From positions 1 through 37,992 of the forward strand of contig JAGXGB010000065.1 in NCBI GenBank assembly GCA_024636955.1: DNA of 37,992 nucleotides. The letters are read 5' to 3'. Under the pieces are notes generated by a model. It did no database searches. It saw only the letters and a program-made list of their open reading frames with translations, and had not been told where the DNA came from. Positions 1 to 9,100 of this stretch are shown here, piece after piece. The translations under genes were made by a program, and so were the position numbers. Source of the DNA: Bacteroidales bacterium. GTDB lineage: Bacteria; Bacteroidota; Bacteroidia; Bacteroidales; Lentimicrobiaceae. How positions within the stretch are numbered: position 1 is the first letter of the stretch; every line of letters begins with the position of its first letter.

Positions 1-28
1 GGCACAGGATTTCATCCTGGACTTTTAA
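1..28 (+). CDS. Possible 3' tail of an upstream gene (partial)
   Basis: In reading frame 2 the first bases translate as AQDFILDF followed by TAA at 26-28, and a terminator hairpin begins 8 bases later. A short tail ending in phenylalanine directly before a terminator fits the end of a gene that starts before the window; a terminal Phe is common in outer-membrane beta-barrels. Only eight codons are visible, so this is weak and the product cannot be named. Confidence 0.25.
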
Positions 29-35
29 TAACTAC

Positions 36-67
36 AAAAGCAACCTCTAACGGGGTTGCTTTTCTTC
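36..67 (+). terminator. Rho-independent terminator, probably bidirectional
   Basis: The arm AAAAGCAACC at 36-45 and its exact complement GGTTGCTTTT at 54-63 form a perfect 10-bp stem with an 8-base loop. The T-run at 60-63 continues into a pyrimidine-rich tail, and the A-run at 36-39 would serve the opposite strand. It ends whatever transcript enters from the left and insulates carA. Confidence 0.75.
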
Positions 68-153
68 TTCCCTAAGTTCTCTACACAAAGTTACCTCTGA
101 GCAATTAGAGGTTAAGGAAATCGGGCAAACATAATTGCTATAAGTTTTTAAAT

Positions 154-161
154 TAATTTTG
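154..161 (+). promoter_or_regulatory. Candidate promoter -7 box for carAB
   Basis: TAATTTTG matches the Bacteroidota -7 consensus TAnnTTTG. A TTG at 135-137 lies 16 bases upstream, slightly closer than usual for the -33 element. Transcription from here would start near 167 and leave a leader of about 118 nt before carA, long enough for regulation by RNA or a protein. No attenuator or terminator hairpin is evident in that leader. Confidence 0.5.
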
Positions 162-185
162 CAGATGCGTTGTGAAATAATCACT

Positions 186-203
186 ACTTGCATTTTACTT
201 GCA
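186..203 (+). repeat. ACTTGCA direct repeat in the carA leader
   Basis: ACTTGCA occurs at 186-192 and again at 197-203. The 11-bp period is close to one helical turn. The pair sits between the candidate promoter and carA, so it could be a regulator-binding site, but two 7-mers in AT-rich DNA may be chance. Confidence 0.25.
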
Positions 204-285
204 CTTTTCTCGCCTCTCTACAAAATATTTCATAGCGCCGTCAGTTCTTTAATGGTTTAATTCACAGAGAAATAGAGGATTATTG

Positions 286-1371
286 ATGCGCAATCAGGAT
301 ATAAAACTAGTGTTGGAAGATGGTACTGAATTCAGGGGTAAATCATTTGGATTCAATAAGTCGGTGGCCGGGGAAGTGGTATTTAATACCGCAATGACAG
401 GCTATCCCGAAAATCTTTCTGACCCCTCTTACACCGGACAAATATTAGTGGTAACATACCCTTTGGTGGGTAACTACGGTGTGCCGGATGAAACAAGGGA
501 ACATGGACTACTTAAGCACTTTGAGTCGGATAAGATGAGAATAAGTGCTCTTATAATTTCAGATTATTCGTTTTCATACAGCCACTGGAATTCAAATAAA
601 AGTCTTGCTACCTGGCTTAAGGAAAATAAGATACCCGGCATTTATGGTATAGATACGCGTGAGCTAACCAAGATTATCAGGGAAAGAGGTGCTATGCTTG
701 GCAAAGTAATCTTTAACGATACAGAGGTTGACTATTATGATCCAAATAATGATAATCTCACTGAATTAGTCTCAACTAAAGAAAAAGTAACCTACGGCAA
801 TGGCAGGTATAAAATAGTGCTTGTTGATTGCGGCGTTAAAAACAACATCATCAGGTGTCTTCTAAAGAGAGATGTTACCATCACAAGGGTGCCTGCCGGA
901 TATGATTTTACCAATGAGGATTATGACGGACTCTTTCTGTCCAATGGTCCCGGTGACCCGAAGATGTCAGAGGCTACCATTGCCCACGTGGCTAAAGCTT
1001 TTGAGATAGGTAAACCTGTTATGGGGATATGTTTGGGATGCCAGATTATGGCACTGGCTTCAGGCGCTGACACTTACAAACTGAAGTACGGGCACAGGAG
1101 TCACAACCAACCGGTGCTTCAGGTTGGGACAAACAGATGTTATATTACCTCTCAAAATCATGGCTTTGCAATAGACACTAAAACTTTGTCATCAGACTGG
1201 GAACCGTTGTTTGTAAATGTAAACGACAATACCTGCGAGGGTATCAGGCACAAATCAAAGCCTTTCTTTGCTGCTCAGTTTCATCCGGAAGCTTCAAGCG
1301 GACCAACCGATACAGAATACCTATTTGATGATTTCATGGAACTGATAGTAACCGCTGCAAAAAATAAATAA
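286..1371 (+). CDS. carA: Carbamoyl phosphate synthase small (glutaminase) subunit
   Basis: This is the glutamine amidotransferase subunit that releases ammonia from glutamine for the large subunit, the first step shared by arginine and pyrimidine synthesis. It has 361 residues, normal for the family. The N-terminal CPSase small-subunit domain is followed by a class I glutamine amidotransferase domain with the nucleophile in GICLGCQ (Cys249) and the His/Glu pair in QFHPEAS (His333, Glu335). The motifs SQNHGFA and QFHPE look closer to the animal CAD protein than to E. coli CarA (QGHPE). The ATG at 286 is preferred over an in-frame TTG at 283, because an AGAGGA ribosome-binding site ends 6 bases before it. 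Its stop codon overlaps the carB start by one base, so the subunits are translationally coupled. Confidence 0.97.
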   Translation: MRNQDIKLVLEDGTEFRGKSFGFNKSVAGEVVFNTAMTGYPENLSDPSYTGQILVVTYPLVGNYGVPDETREHGLLKHFESDKMRISALIISDYSFSYSHWNSNKSLATWLKENKIPGIYGIDTRELTKIIRERGAMLGKVIFNDTEVDYYDPNNDNLTELVSTKEKVTYGNGRYKIVLVDCGVKNNIIRCLLKRDVTITRVPAGYDFTNEDYDGLFLSNGPGDPKMSEATIAHVAKAFEIGKPVMGICLGCQIMALASGADTYKLKYGHRSHNQPVLQVGTNRCYITSQNHGFAIDTKTLSSDWEPLFVNVNDNTCEGIRHKSKPFFAAQFHPEASSGPTDTEYLFDDFMELIVTAAKNK

Positions 1372-4300
1372 TGATAGACAAGAGCATAAAGAAAGTAATT
1401 GTACTTGGATCGGGGGCTTTAAAGATTGGTGAAGCCGGAGAATTTGACTACTCAGGTTCACAGGCATTAAAAGCTTTGCGCGAAGAAGGGATTCAAACCG
1501 TATTGATCAACCCAAACATTGCTACCATACAGACCTCCGAGAATATTGCCGATAAAGTTTACTTCTTGCCTGTAACTCCTTTCTTCGTTGAGAAGGTAAT
1601 TGAAAAAGAAAAGGCTGATGGGTTGTATCTTTCTTTCGGTGGACAGACTGCACTTAATTGTGGGGTGCAGTTGTTCCGTAACAAGGTGTTTGAGAAATAT
1701 AACATCAGGGTACTTGGCACTCCCGTGCAATCGATCATTGATACTGAGGACAGGGAAGTATTCGTTACAAAGCTTAACGAGATAGAAGTGAAGTCGCCGA
1801 AGAGCATCGCGGTTACCAATATTGACGATGCTATTAAGGCCGCTCAAATAATTAATTACCCATTGATCATAAGGGCTGCCTATGCCCTTGGCGGATTAGG
1901 CAGTGGGTTCTGTAATAATGAAGAAGAACTGGTGTCACTTGCCGGAAAAGCTTTTACCTATTCAGGGCAAATACTTGTAGAAGAATCCCTTAAAGGCTGG
2001 AAAGAAGTTGAGTATGAAGTAGTACGTGATCAATTTGATAATTGCATCACCGTATGCAATATGGAGAACTTTGACCCCCTTGGCATCCATACTGGTGAAA
2101 GTATTGTTGTGGCTCCTTCGCAAACGCTATCAAACAGGGAATATCATAAGCTGAGGGAGATTGCTATCAGAATAATCAGGCATATTGGAATTATAGGTGA
2201 GTGCAATGTACAATATGCCCTTGATCCGTTTTCAGAGGATTACCGGGTAATTGAAGTTAATGCCCGCCTCTCGCGCTCAAGTGCACTGGCATCAAAGGCT
2301 ACAGGATATCCATTGGCATTTGTAGCTGCAAAACTTGGTATAGGTTATGGGCTTCATGAACTCACAAACAATGTAACCAAAACTACCACAGCCTGTTATG
2401 AACCTGCTCTGGATTATATAGTATGTAAGATACCCCGTTGGGACCTTAATAAGTTTCAGGGAGTTTCGCGTGAAATAGGTAGCTCAATGAAAAGTGTAGG
2501 TGAGGTAATGGCTATTGGCAGAACCTTTGAAGAGGTAATACAGAAAGGCCTCAGAATGATTGGCCAGGGTATGCACGGCTTTGTTGGTAATGCAAATATT
2601 CAATTTGATGACCTCGATAATGCGCTTTCAAATCCTACCGATTCAAGGATATTTGCGATAGCTGCTGCACTTGAAAAAGGATATTCAGTAGATAGAATTC
2701 ATGAATTGACAAAAATCGACAAGTGGTTTTTAGTAAAACTAAGGATCATTCTCGAAATTAAGAATGACCTCACAAGCTTTGATTCACTTGGAAGCCTGCC
2801 CATAGAACTTCTGATAGAAGCCAAACAAGCCGGTTTCTCTGATTTCCAAATCGCACGATATGTTATGCGGAGCGAGTCAAAGAACATGATCAGCGACATG
2901 GATATTGTAAGAAATTTCAGGAAGGAGCATGGCATTCTACCTGTGGTAAAACAGATAGATACCCTTGCCGCAGAATATCCTGCAATGACCAACTACCTCT
3001 ATGTAACTTACAATGGTTCAAGCAATGACGTTGTTTATGAAAATGATCAGAGATCAGTTGTAGTGCTTGGTTCAGGGGCTTACAGGATAGGCAGCAGCGT
3101 TGAATTCGACTGGTGCAGTGTGAATGCCGTAAATACCATTACAAATGAAGGATACCGTTCTGTAATGATCAATTATAATCCTGAAACAGTAAGTACTGAT
3201 TACGATATTTGCGACAGGCTATATTTTGAGGAACTCACTCTCGAAAGGGTAATGGACATAATTGACCTTGAGAAGCCCAAAGGAGTTATTGTTTCTGTAG
3301 GCGGCCAAATACCGAACAACCTGGCAATTCGCTTGAGTGATCATAACGTTAACATCCTTGGCACATCAGCTCAGTCAATTGACATGGCCGAAAACCGTCA
3401 CAAGTTCTCCTCTTTGTTAGATGAAATTGATGTTGACCAGCCAAGGTGGAAGGAACTTACCAGTACAGAAGACATCTTCAGGTTCGTTGATCTGGTTGGA
3501 TATCCGGTAATGGTTCGTCCATCGTATGTATTGTCGGGAGCTGCTATGAACATAGTATCCAATGAAAATGAGCTCGAGCATTTCCTCACATTGGCAAAGA
3601 ATGTATCGAAACAATATCCTGTAGTGGTATCAGAGTTTATACAGAACTCCAAGGAGATAGAGATGGATGCAGTTGCCAATAAAGGAGAAGTTATTGCTTA
3701 CGCGATATCTGAACACATTGAATTTGCCGGCGTTCACTCAGGTGATGCTACCATAGTGTTCCCCCCTCAGAAGATCTATTTTGAAACAGCCCGAAGAGTT
3801 AAAAAGATAGCGAAGAAAATAGCCAAAAGCCTCAACATCACCGGCCCGTTTAATATACAATTCCTTGCCAAGGATAACGATGTAATGGTTATTGAATGCA
3901 ATTTAAGGGCATCAAGAAGCTTCCCTTTTGTTTCAAAAGTACTTAAAACAAACTTTATTACAATTGCTACTGAAGTGATGCTGGGTAAAGATGTTCAGAG
4001 GCTGTCGAAGTCACTGTTTGACATTGATTATATAGGAATTAAGGCTCCACAGTTTTCCTTTACCCGCCTACATAAAGCTGACCCCGTGATTGGTGTAGAT
4101 ATGGCATCAACAGGTGAAGTGGGCTGCATAGGTGAAGATTATTATGAAACCTTGCTAAAGTCGATGCTTTCAGTTGGTTATACCATTCCAAAGAAGTCTA
4201 TACTGATCTCTTCCGGTCCGGCAGAAGATAAAGCCACACTGCTGGAAGCTGCAAAGATGATGATCGATAAAGGTTATACTATTTATGCTACCAGGGGAAC

Positions 4301-4595
4301 ACAAGAATTCTTCTCCAAAAACCATATTGAAGCAACCACACTACACTGGCCTGATGAAAATAAGAAACCCAACACACTCGATTATTTAAAGGAAAAGAAG
4401 ATTGATCTTGTCATAAACATCCCCAAAAACCTAACCCCCGGAGAGCTTTATAACGACTACGAGATCAGGCGTAATGCTGTTGATTTGAATATACCGCTCA
4501 TTACAAATGCCAGGCTTGCAAAAGCTTTTCTTATTGCAATATGCAAGTACAATCTCGATGATTTACCTATTAAGAGTTGGGATGAGTACAATTAA
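1371..4595 (+). CDS. carB: Carbamoyl phosphate synthase large subunit
   Basis: This is the synthetase subunit: it uses two ATP, bicarbonate and ammonia to make carbamoyl phosphate. It has 1074 residues, the expected full length. The two homologous ATP-grasp halves are visible: the first opens with VLGSGALKIGEAGEFDYSGS, the second (from about residue 562) with VVLGSGAYRIGSSVEFDW. The C-terminal MGS-like allosteric domain runs from about 940 to the end. Several blocks (RIGSSVEFDW, SVGGQIPNNLA, SYVLSGAAMN, ECNLRASRSFPFVSK) are, from memory, those of eukaryotic CPS1/CAD rather than of E. coli CarB (RIGQGIEFDY, QYGGQTP). It starts in the carA stop codon (TAATG), so the two form an operon. No terminator is seen after it. 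Confidence 0.98.
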   Translation: MIDKSIKKVIVLGSGALKIGEAGEFDYSGSQALKALREEGIQTVLINPNIATIQTSENIADKVYFLPVTPFFVEKVIEKEKADGLYLSFGGQTALNCGVQLFRNKVFEKYNIRVLGTPVQSIIDTEDREVFVTKLNEIEVKSPKSIAVTNIDDAIKAAQIINYPLIIRAAYALGGLGSGFCNNEEELVSLAGKAFTYSGQILVEESLKGWKEVEYEVVRDQFDNCITVCNMENFDPLGIHTGESIVVAPSQTLSNREYHKLREIAIRIIRHIGIIGECNVQYALDPFSEDYRVIEVNARLSRSSALASKATGYPLAFVAAKLGIGYGLHELTNNVTKTTTACYEPALDYIVCKIPRWDLNKFQGVSREIGSSMKSVGEVMAIGRTFEEVIQKGLRMIGQGMHGFVGNANIQFDDLDNALSNPTDSRIFAIAAALEKGYSVDRIHELTKIDKWFLVKLRIILEIKNDLTSFDSLGSLPIELLIEAKQAGFSDFQIARYVMRSESKNMISDMDIVRNFRKEHGILPVVKQIDTLAAEYPAMTNYLYVTYNGSSNDVVYENDQRSVVVLGSGAYRIGSSVEFDWCSVNAVNTITNEGYRSVMINYNPETVSTDYDICDRLYFEELTLERVMDIIDLEKPKGVIVSVGGQIPNNLAIRLSDHNVNILGTSAQSIDMAENRHKFSSLLDEIDVDQPRWKELTSTEDIFRFVDLVGYPVMVRPSYVLSGAAMNIVSNENELEHFLTLAKNVSKQYPVVVSEFIQNSKEIEMDAVANKGEVIAYAISEHIEFAGVHSGDATIVFPPQKIYFETARRVKKIAKKIAKSLNITGPFNIQFLAKDNDVMVIECNLRASRSFPFVSKVLKTNFITIATEVMLGKDVQRLSKSLFDIDYIGIKAPQFSFTRLHKADPVIGVDMASTGEVGCIGEDYYETLLKSMLSVGYTIPKKSILISSGPAEDKATLLEAAKMMIDKGYTIYATRGTQEFFSKNHIEATTLHWPDENKKPNTLDYLKEKKIDLVINIPKNLTPGELYNDYEIRRNAVDLNIPLITNARLAKAFLIAICKYNLDDLPIKSWDEYN

Positions 4596-4648
4596 TCTAC
4601 GATATCAAAAAGTACTGAAAGCGACATTGCGACTTAGTTATTAAATAA

Positions 4649-4697
4649 TGCACTCTCTGAGTGCAATAATTTATAATATATGCACTATGTGAGTGCA
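4649..4697 (+). promoter_or_regulatory. Two operator-like palindromes TGCACT-N5-AGTGCA
   Basis: TGCACT at 4649-4654 pairs with AGTGCA at 4660-4665, and the same arms recur at 4681-4686 and 4692-4697. Both have a 5-base spacer (CTCTG, ATGTG) and are offset by exactly 32 bp, about three helical turns, with an AT-rich stretch between them. The matched arms, equal spacers and helical phasing suggest a dimeric regulator's binding sites. No T-run follows either palindrome, so they are not terminators. The second one directly abuts the ATPase remnant that follows. Confidence 0.6.
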
Positions 4698-4698
4698 A

Positions 4699-4866
4699 TT
4701 TGATAGAAAATTAATAAAACAGTTACTTGCAATTGTTGCCAGGAGCGTTCCTTTTAAAGCGAACTACCCTAAAATAGGGAAACTATTAGGGGCTAGCAGG
4801 AATAACATAGCTGATTATTTAATTTTTATGGAAGAAGCAGGACTGATTTTCTCATTTCAAAGCTAA
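4699..4866 (+). pseudogene. Remnant of a DUF4143-type (COG1373) AAA ATPase
   Basis: The 55 sense codons ending in TAA at 4864-4866 include LLAIVARSVPFKANYPKIG and ASRNNIADYLIFMEEAGLI. I recognise this as the winged-helix-like segment in the middle of bacterial ATPases of the AAA_14/DUF4143 family. The N-terminal ATPase domain with its Walker motifs is missing: the frame is closed by TGA at 4690-4692. The usual C-terminal nuclease-like part is also absent. What is left is an internal fragment, its 5' edge fused to two palindromes and its 3' edge overlapping the end of a convergent gene by three bases. A GTG at 4693 could in principle start a 57-codon product, but a functional ATPase is excluded. 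Confidence 0.65.
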
Positions 4867-6011
4867 TCGAGATAGTTACTTATTAAGCGCTCAGGCGAAT
4901 TAACAAAAATCCAGGGTCTAGGGTGACAATAACCGTGATATAGTATTTTGTTTTCATCCGTAAGGATAAGTAGTGAGGGAACGCCCTCCATTTTCAGTTC
5001 ACTATATACTGTCTCACTTTCACTTGCCATAGTCCAATTAAAACTGTAATTATTTTTGACCAGTTCTTTATAAAAAGTTGTATCCTTATCCCTGAATTTT
5101 ATGAAGGTTGCATAAAAAGCCACACTGCTATCGATAGAATACTTGGCTGCTAATTCAGAAAAATAGGGGTATTCCTTATAGCAATTCCCACAATATGCTG
5201 ATGTAAACAAAAAAACATTTACTTTTTTTTCTGAAGAGTTTAAAGTCTCACCATCCACATTAACTAACTGAAATTGAAAAGTATCATTAGTTCTAGGATT
5301 ATTAAAAGAATAAATCCATGCAGCATAATTCTCCTGCAGTGGCCATATCAGTGCTAACAATAGAATGAAAGAAATAACAGTCTTAAATGACAGTTTCAGT
5401 GGTTTCTTATACCGTCTATAGATTAAAATCAAAAGCAGACCAATTGAAATAATTAAAGGAAGAAGTACTATAATAAATCCAGTATAATTTTTTCCAAAAA
5501 TTGCATCTACTAGATGAACAAGAAAATAGGGGGTAAAAAGATATGTTATAGCTAAAAGAGGTTTATCCTTGTTTGCATTAAGAACATATAATCCTGCTGT
5601 AATGTAGCAAATCATTGCAAGACATGCGTAGGTCCCTTCATTAAATTTTTTAAAGAATGGAACTACCAAAAGCAACAGAAAGCTTAAAAATAATGATACT
5701 TTCAATTCTCTTTTCATTCTTAATTTAATGTATCCAATACCTAAGGCTGCACTTAATAAAAGAACTCCCGGCCACGCTAGTATAGGCTTGTAAGTTAATT
5801 CAATGTCGTGTATATAAGAAATGATTAGCAAAGCTGCTATGGGTGCTGCAATCATAAGCAAATATGAAATCAAGCGATCCTTTAAGGTAAATTTCTCATT
5901 CCAAACAGAAACAAGAAACCCAAATAGCAGTGAAGCTCTGAACAATATTACAGAATCTTTAAATTGTAGTATTGCAATGTATAGAAGAGCTGCTAAAACA
6001 ATCTTTTTCAT
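4863..6011 (-). CDS. Polytopic membrane protein with C-terminal thioredoxin-like domain
   Basis: The protein has 382 residues. Roughly the first 240 consist of successive hydrophobic segments broken by short charged loops, which suggests eight or more membrane helices. The last 140 or so form a thioredoxin-like domain with the redox motif YCGNC near residue 273 and a cis-proline-type motif GVPSLLIL. This suggests a membrane-anchored thiol-disulfide oxidoreductase facing the periplasm; its substrates are unknown. I chose the ATG at 6011 (MKKIVLAALLYI). The in-frame ATG at 6050 opens as ATG TAT ATT TGC, which is itself a -7 promoter box, so it probably lies upstream of the transcript start. The gene lies downstream of mfd on the same strand but has its own promoter. 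I do not recognise a named family. Confidence 0.8.
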   Translation of the reverse strand: MKKIVLAALLYIAILQFKDSVILFRASLLFGFLVSVWNEKFTLKDRLISYLLMIAAPIAALLIISYIHDIELTYKPILAWPGVLLLSAALGIGYIKLRMKRELKVSLFLSFLLLLVVPFFKKFNEGTYACLAMICYITAGLYVLNANKDKPLLAITYLFTPYFLVHLVDAIFGKNYTGFIIVLLPLIISIGLLLILIYRRYKKPLKLSFKTVISFILLLALIWPLQENYAAWIYSFNNPRTNDTFQFQLVNVDGETLNSSEKKVNVFLFTSAYCGNCYKEYPYFSELAAKYSIDSSVAFYATFIKFRDKDTTFYKELVKNNYSFNWTMASESETVYSELKMEGVPSLLILTDENKILYHGYCHPRPWIFVNSPERLISNYLD

Positions 6012-6039
6012 AACTACCAAATATTTATCCAACAGGTAG

Positions 6040-6047
6040 CAAATATA
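6040..6047 (-). promoter_or_regulatory. Candidate -7 box for the membrane thioredoxin gene
   Basis: Read on the minus strand, 6047-6040 is TATATTTG, a full match to TAnnTTTG. Transcription would begin near 6034 and give a leader of about 23 nt to the ATG at 6011. No clear -33 TTG is seen at the usual distance. Confidence 0.5.
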
Positions 6048-6149
6048 CATTTAATACTTAAAATAACAATGTGGAATTTGAAAGCCAGCGTAAATAACCA
6101 GGCATAGTAATTTTAATCTAGCAGAAATAACCGCACAAAGTAATTTTTA

Positions 6150-9100
6150 TCATGCCTCAACCATTTCCTCCAGCGGAATAAGTGCCAAAATAGCATTTGA
6201 AACAGTAGAGATATCTTTGAAGGTAAGGCTCAGCTTATCATTTACTTCTTTCATTCTGACTGATTGGTGATATGCCTGAATGAATTGAAGCACTGTTGAA
6301 AAAATATTACTCTGATAGAAGGGCGACTCCTTATTGGTGATAAAGGTAGCTGACATCAGGTTGTTTTTGAGTGTGATCTTTTCAAAGCCAAGCTTCCTTG
6401 CTGATCTGCGAAGGCGGATGGTATTAATAAGCTCCTGGGTTTGCTGAGGTACGGGACCGAACCTGTCAATTAGTTTCTCCTGGTATTTCAACAACTCATC
6501 CTCTGATTCCAGTCCATCCAATTCTTTGTATAGGCTAAGTCTTTCAGTTATGTTGGTGATATACCTGTCGGGGATCATGATTTCAAGGTCAGTTTCAATC
6601 AAACACTCTTTTACATAATCCTTTTGAACCGGCTCATCATACAGGCCGCTGAAATCAGACTGTTTCAGTTCCATTACCGCTTCATCAAGAATACGCTGAT
6701 ACATCTCAAAGCCAATCTCCGAAATGAATCCACTTTGTTCTGCACCAAGTATGTTACCGGCACCACGTATATCGAGATCACGCATGGCTATGTTGAAGCC
6801 GCTACCAAGTTCTGAAAACTCTTCAATTGCCTTTAGTCTTTTCCTTGCCTCATCAGTGAGAACAGAAACCGGAGGAGCAAGCAGATAACAGAATGCCTTT
6901 TTGTTTGTACGCCCTACCCTGCCGCGCAACTGATGCAGGTCACTTAAACCATAGTTCTGCGCTTCATTGATAATTATGGTGTTTACGTTTGGAATGTCAA
7001 GGCCCGACTCAATTATTGTAGTGGCGATAAGTATATCAGAAACCCCTTCCACAAAATCGAGCATTACTTTCTCCAGCTTATGGCCATCCATCTGACCATG
7101 ACCTACTGCTATCCTTGCATCGGGCACAAGCCTCTGTATTAGGCCGGCAACTTCCATGATGTTTTTCACTTTATTATGAACCACGAACACCTGACCACCA
7201 CGTGACAATTCGTAATGAATGGCATCTCTGATTATCTCCTCATTAAAAGGATGAAGCTCAGTCTGAACCGGATATCTGTTGGCAGGAGGGGTATTAAGTA
7301 TGCTCAAATCTCTCGCTCCCATTAGTGAGAATTGCAGAGTTCGTGGAATAGGGGTTGCGGTAAGTGTGAGGGTATCAACATTCACCTTCAATTGTTTGAG
7401 TTTTTCCTTGGTTGATACCCCAAATTTTTGCTCCTCATCCACTATCATAAGACCCAGGTCTCTGAATTTCACATCCTTACTAACTATCCTATGTGTTCCG
7501 ATCAACACATCAATCTTACCTTCTTCAAGCAATTGCAATGTTTGCTTTTGCTCTTTGGCACTCTTAAACCGGTTTATGTAATCAACCCTGCAAGGAAAAT
7601 CTTTCAACCGATCCTTGAAAGTATGATAGTGTTGCAGTGCCAAAATAGTGGTAGGCACAAGTATTGCAACCTGCTTGCTGTCGGTCACTGCTTTAAAGGC
7701 AGCCCGTATGGCAATTTCCGTTTTACCGAAACCCACATCACCGCATACCAGCCTGTCCATTGGGTACGATTTTTCAAGATCGCGCTTAACATCAGCAGTA
7801 GCTTTTACCTGGTCGGGGGTATCCTCATAAATAAAGGATGCCTCCAATTCATGTTGGAGATAACTGTCGGGCGCAAAGGCATGACCATCAGCCGCTTTGC
7901 GTTCAGCATATAGCTTGATCAGGTCTTTTGCAATGTCTTTAACCCGCTGTTTGGTTTTAGACTTTAGCTTATTCCATGCATTCGAGCCAAGTTTATTCAA
8001 AGAAGGAACAGATCCATCTTTACCAACGTATTTGGAGATACGATGCAAGGAGTGAATACTGATGTAAAGAATGTCGTTATTCTGATAAATCAGCCGGATA
8101 GCTTCCTGTTGCTTGCCATTGTTTTCAATCTTCTCCAGCCCGTCGAACCGACCTATTCCATGATCTATATGTGTAACAAAATCACCCGGTTGCAGATCAT
8201 ATATCTCTTTAAGTGTAAACGCCTCTTTACCAGCAAAGCCGTCCCTGATCCTGAATTTATGATATCGTTCAAATATCTGATGGTCGGTGTAGCACACTAA
8301 TTTGTTATGCCTGTCAATGAAGCCCTCATGGAGTGACAGATTGATCAACTCATAATTTAGCGCACTTTCAGCAATACCCCTGTTACCCACTAAATCACGA
8401 AGTATGGTTTGAATACGCTCGGTTTGTTTGGGGTTATCGGATAGAATTATATTCTTTAAACCTGACTTGCTATTCTCATCGAGGTTCTTTAGTAACAGAT
8501 CAAAATTCTTATTGAACGATGGCTGGGGCTGCATATTGAAGTCAATCACCTTGCTCTCTTTAAGAAGGCGGGCAGTGCCAAATTCAATTACACTATGGTC
8601 AAGAATATCCTTTCTGAAATCATCAGCTTTGGTGAACAGCTCATCAGGTTCAAGATGTGCAATTTCGCCGCTTAACTCGGCAAAAGCCTTGGTGGCTTTC
8701 TCAAATTCTTTTTCAACTTTATCAATGGCAAAAGAGAAATCCTTGAGCCACACAACCGTACTCTTATCAACATATTTTAGAAACGATTGACGCTTTTCCC
8801 TCAGCAGCCTGTCCTGAACATTAGGGGTAATGGTTATGTGGGTAAGTTTATCAATAGATAGCTGTGTTGCAGGATCGAATGTGCGTATTGACGCTACATC
8901 GTCACCATCGAATTCAATACGGTATGGCCTGTCATTGGTGAAGGAAAACACGTCGACGATACCTCCGCGGATGGAGAATTGTCCGGGCTCAACTACAAAA
9001 TCAACGCGCTCAAAATCATACTCCGACAACAGGTCAAGCACAAAATCTATCGATAAGCTTTCTTTTTCGCCTAGCCTCAGCGTGTTCTTCTTGAGATATT

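Noticed and set aside
283..285. TTG as the carA start
   Set aside because: The adjacent ATG at 286 has a better-placed ribosome-binding site, and TTG adds only one residue.
1371..1373. carA/carB overlap as a possible frameshift
   Set aside because: Both proteins are full length with intact ends; the one-base TAATG overlap is ordinary translational coupling.
4649..4697. Twin palindromes as terminators of carB
   Set aside because: The stems are only 6 bp with 5-base loops and no T-run follows either; matched spacing fits binding sites better.
7428..7913. 161-codon frame on the plus strand within mfd
   Set aside because: It is antisense to the conserved motor domain of Mfd, has no start-site signals, and its translation shows no recognisable domain. 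It is a shadow of strong coding on the other strand.
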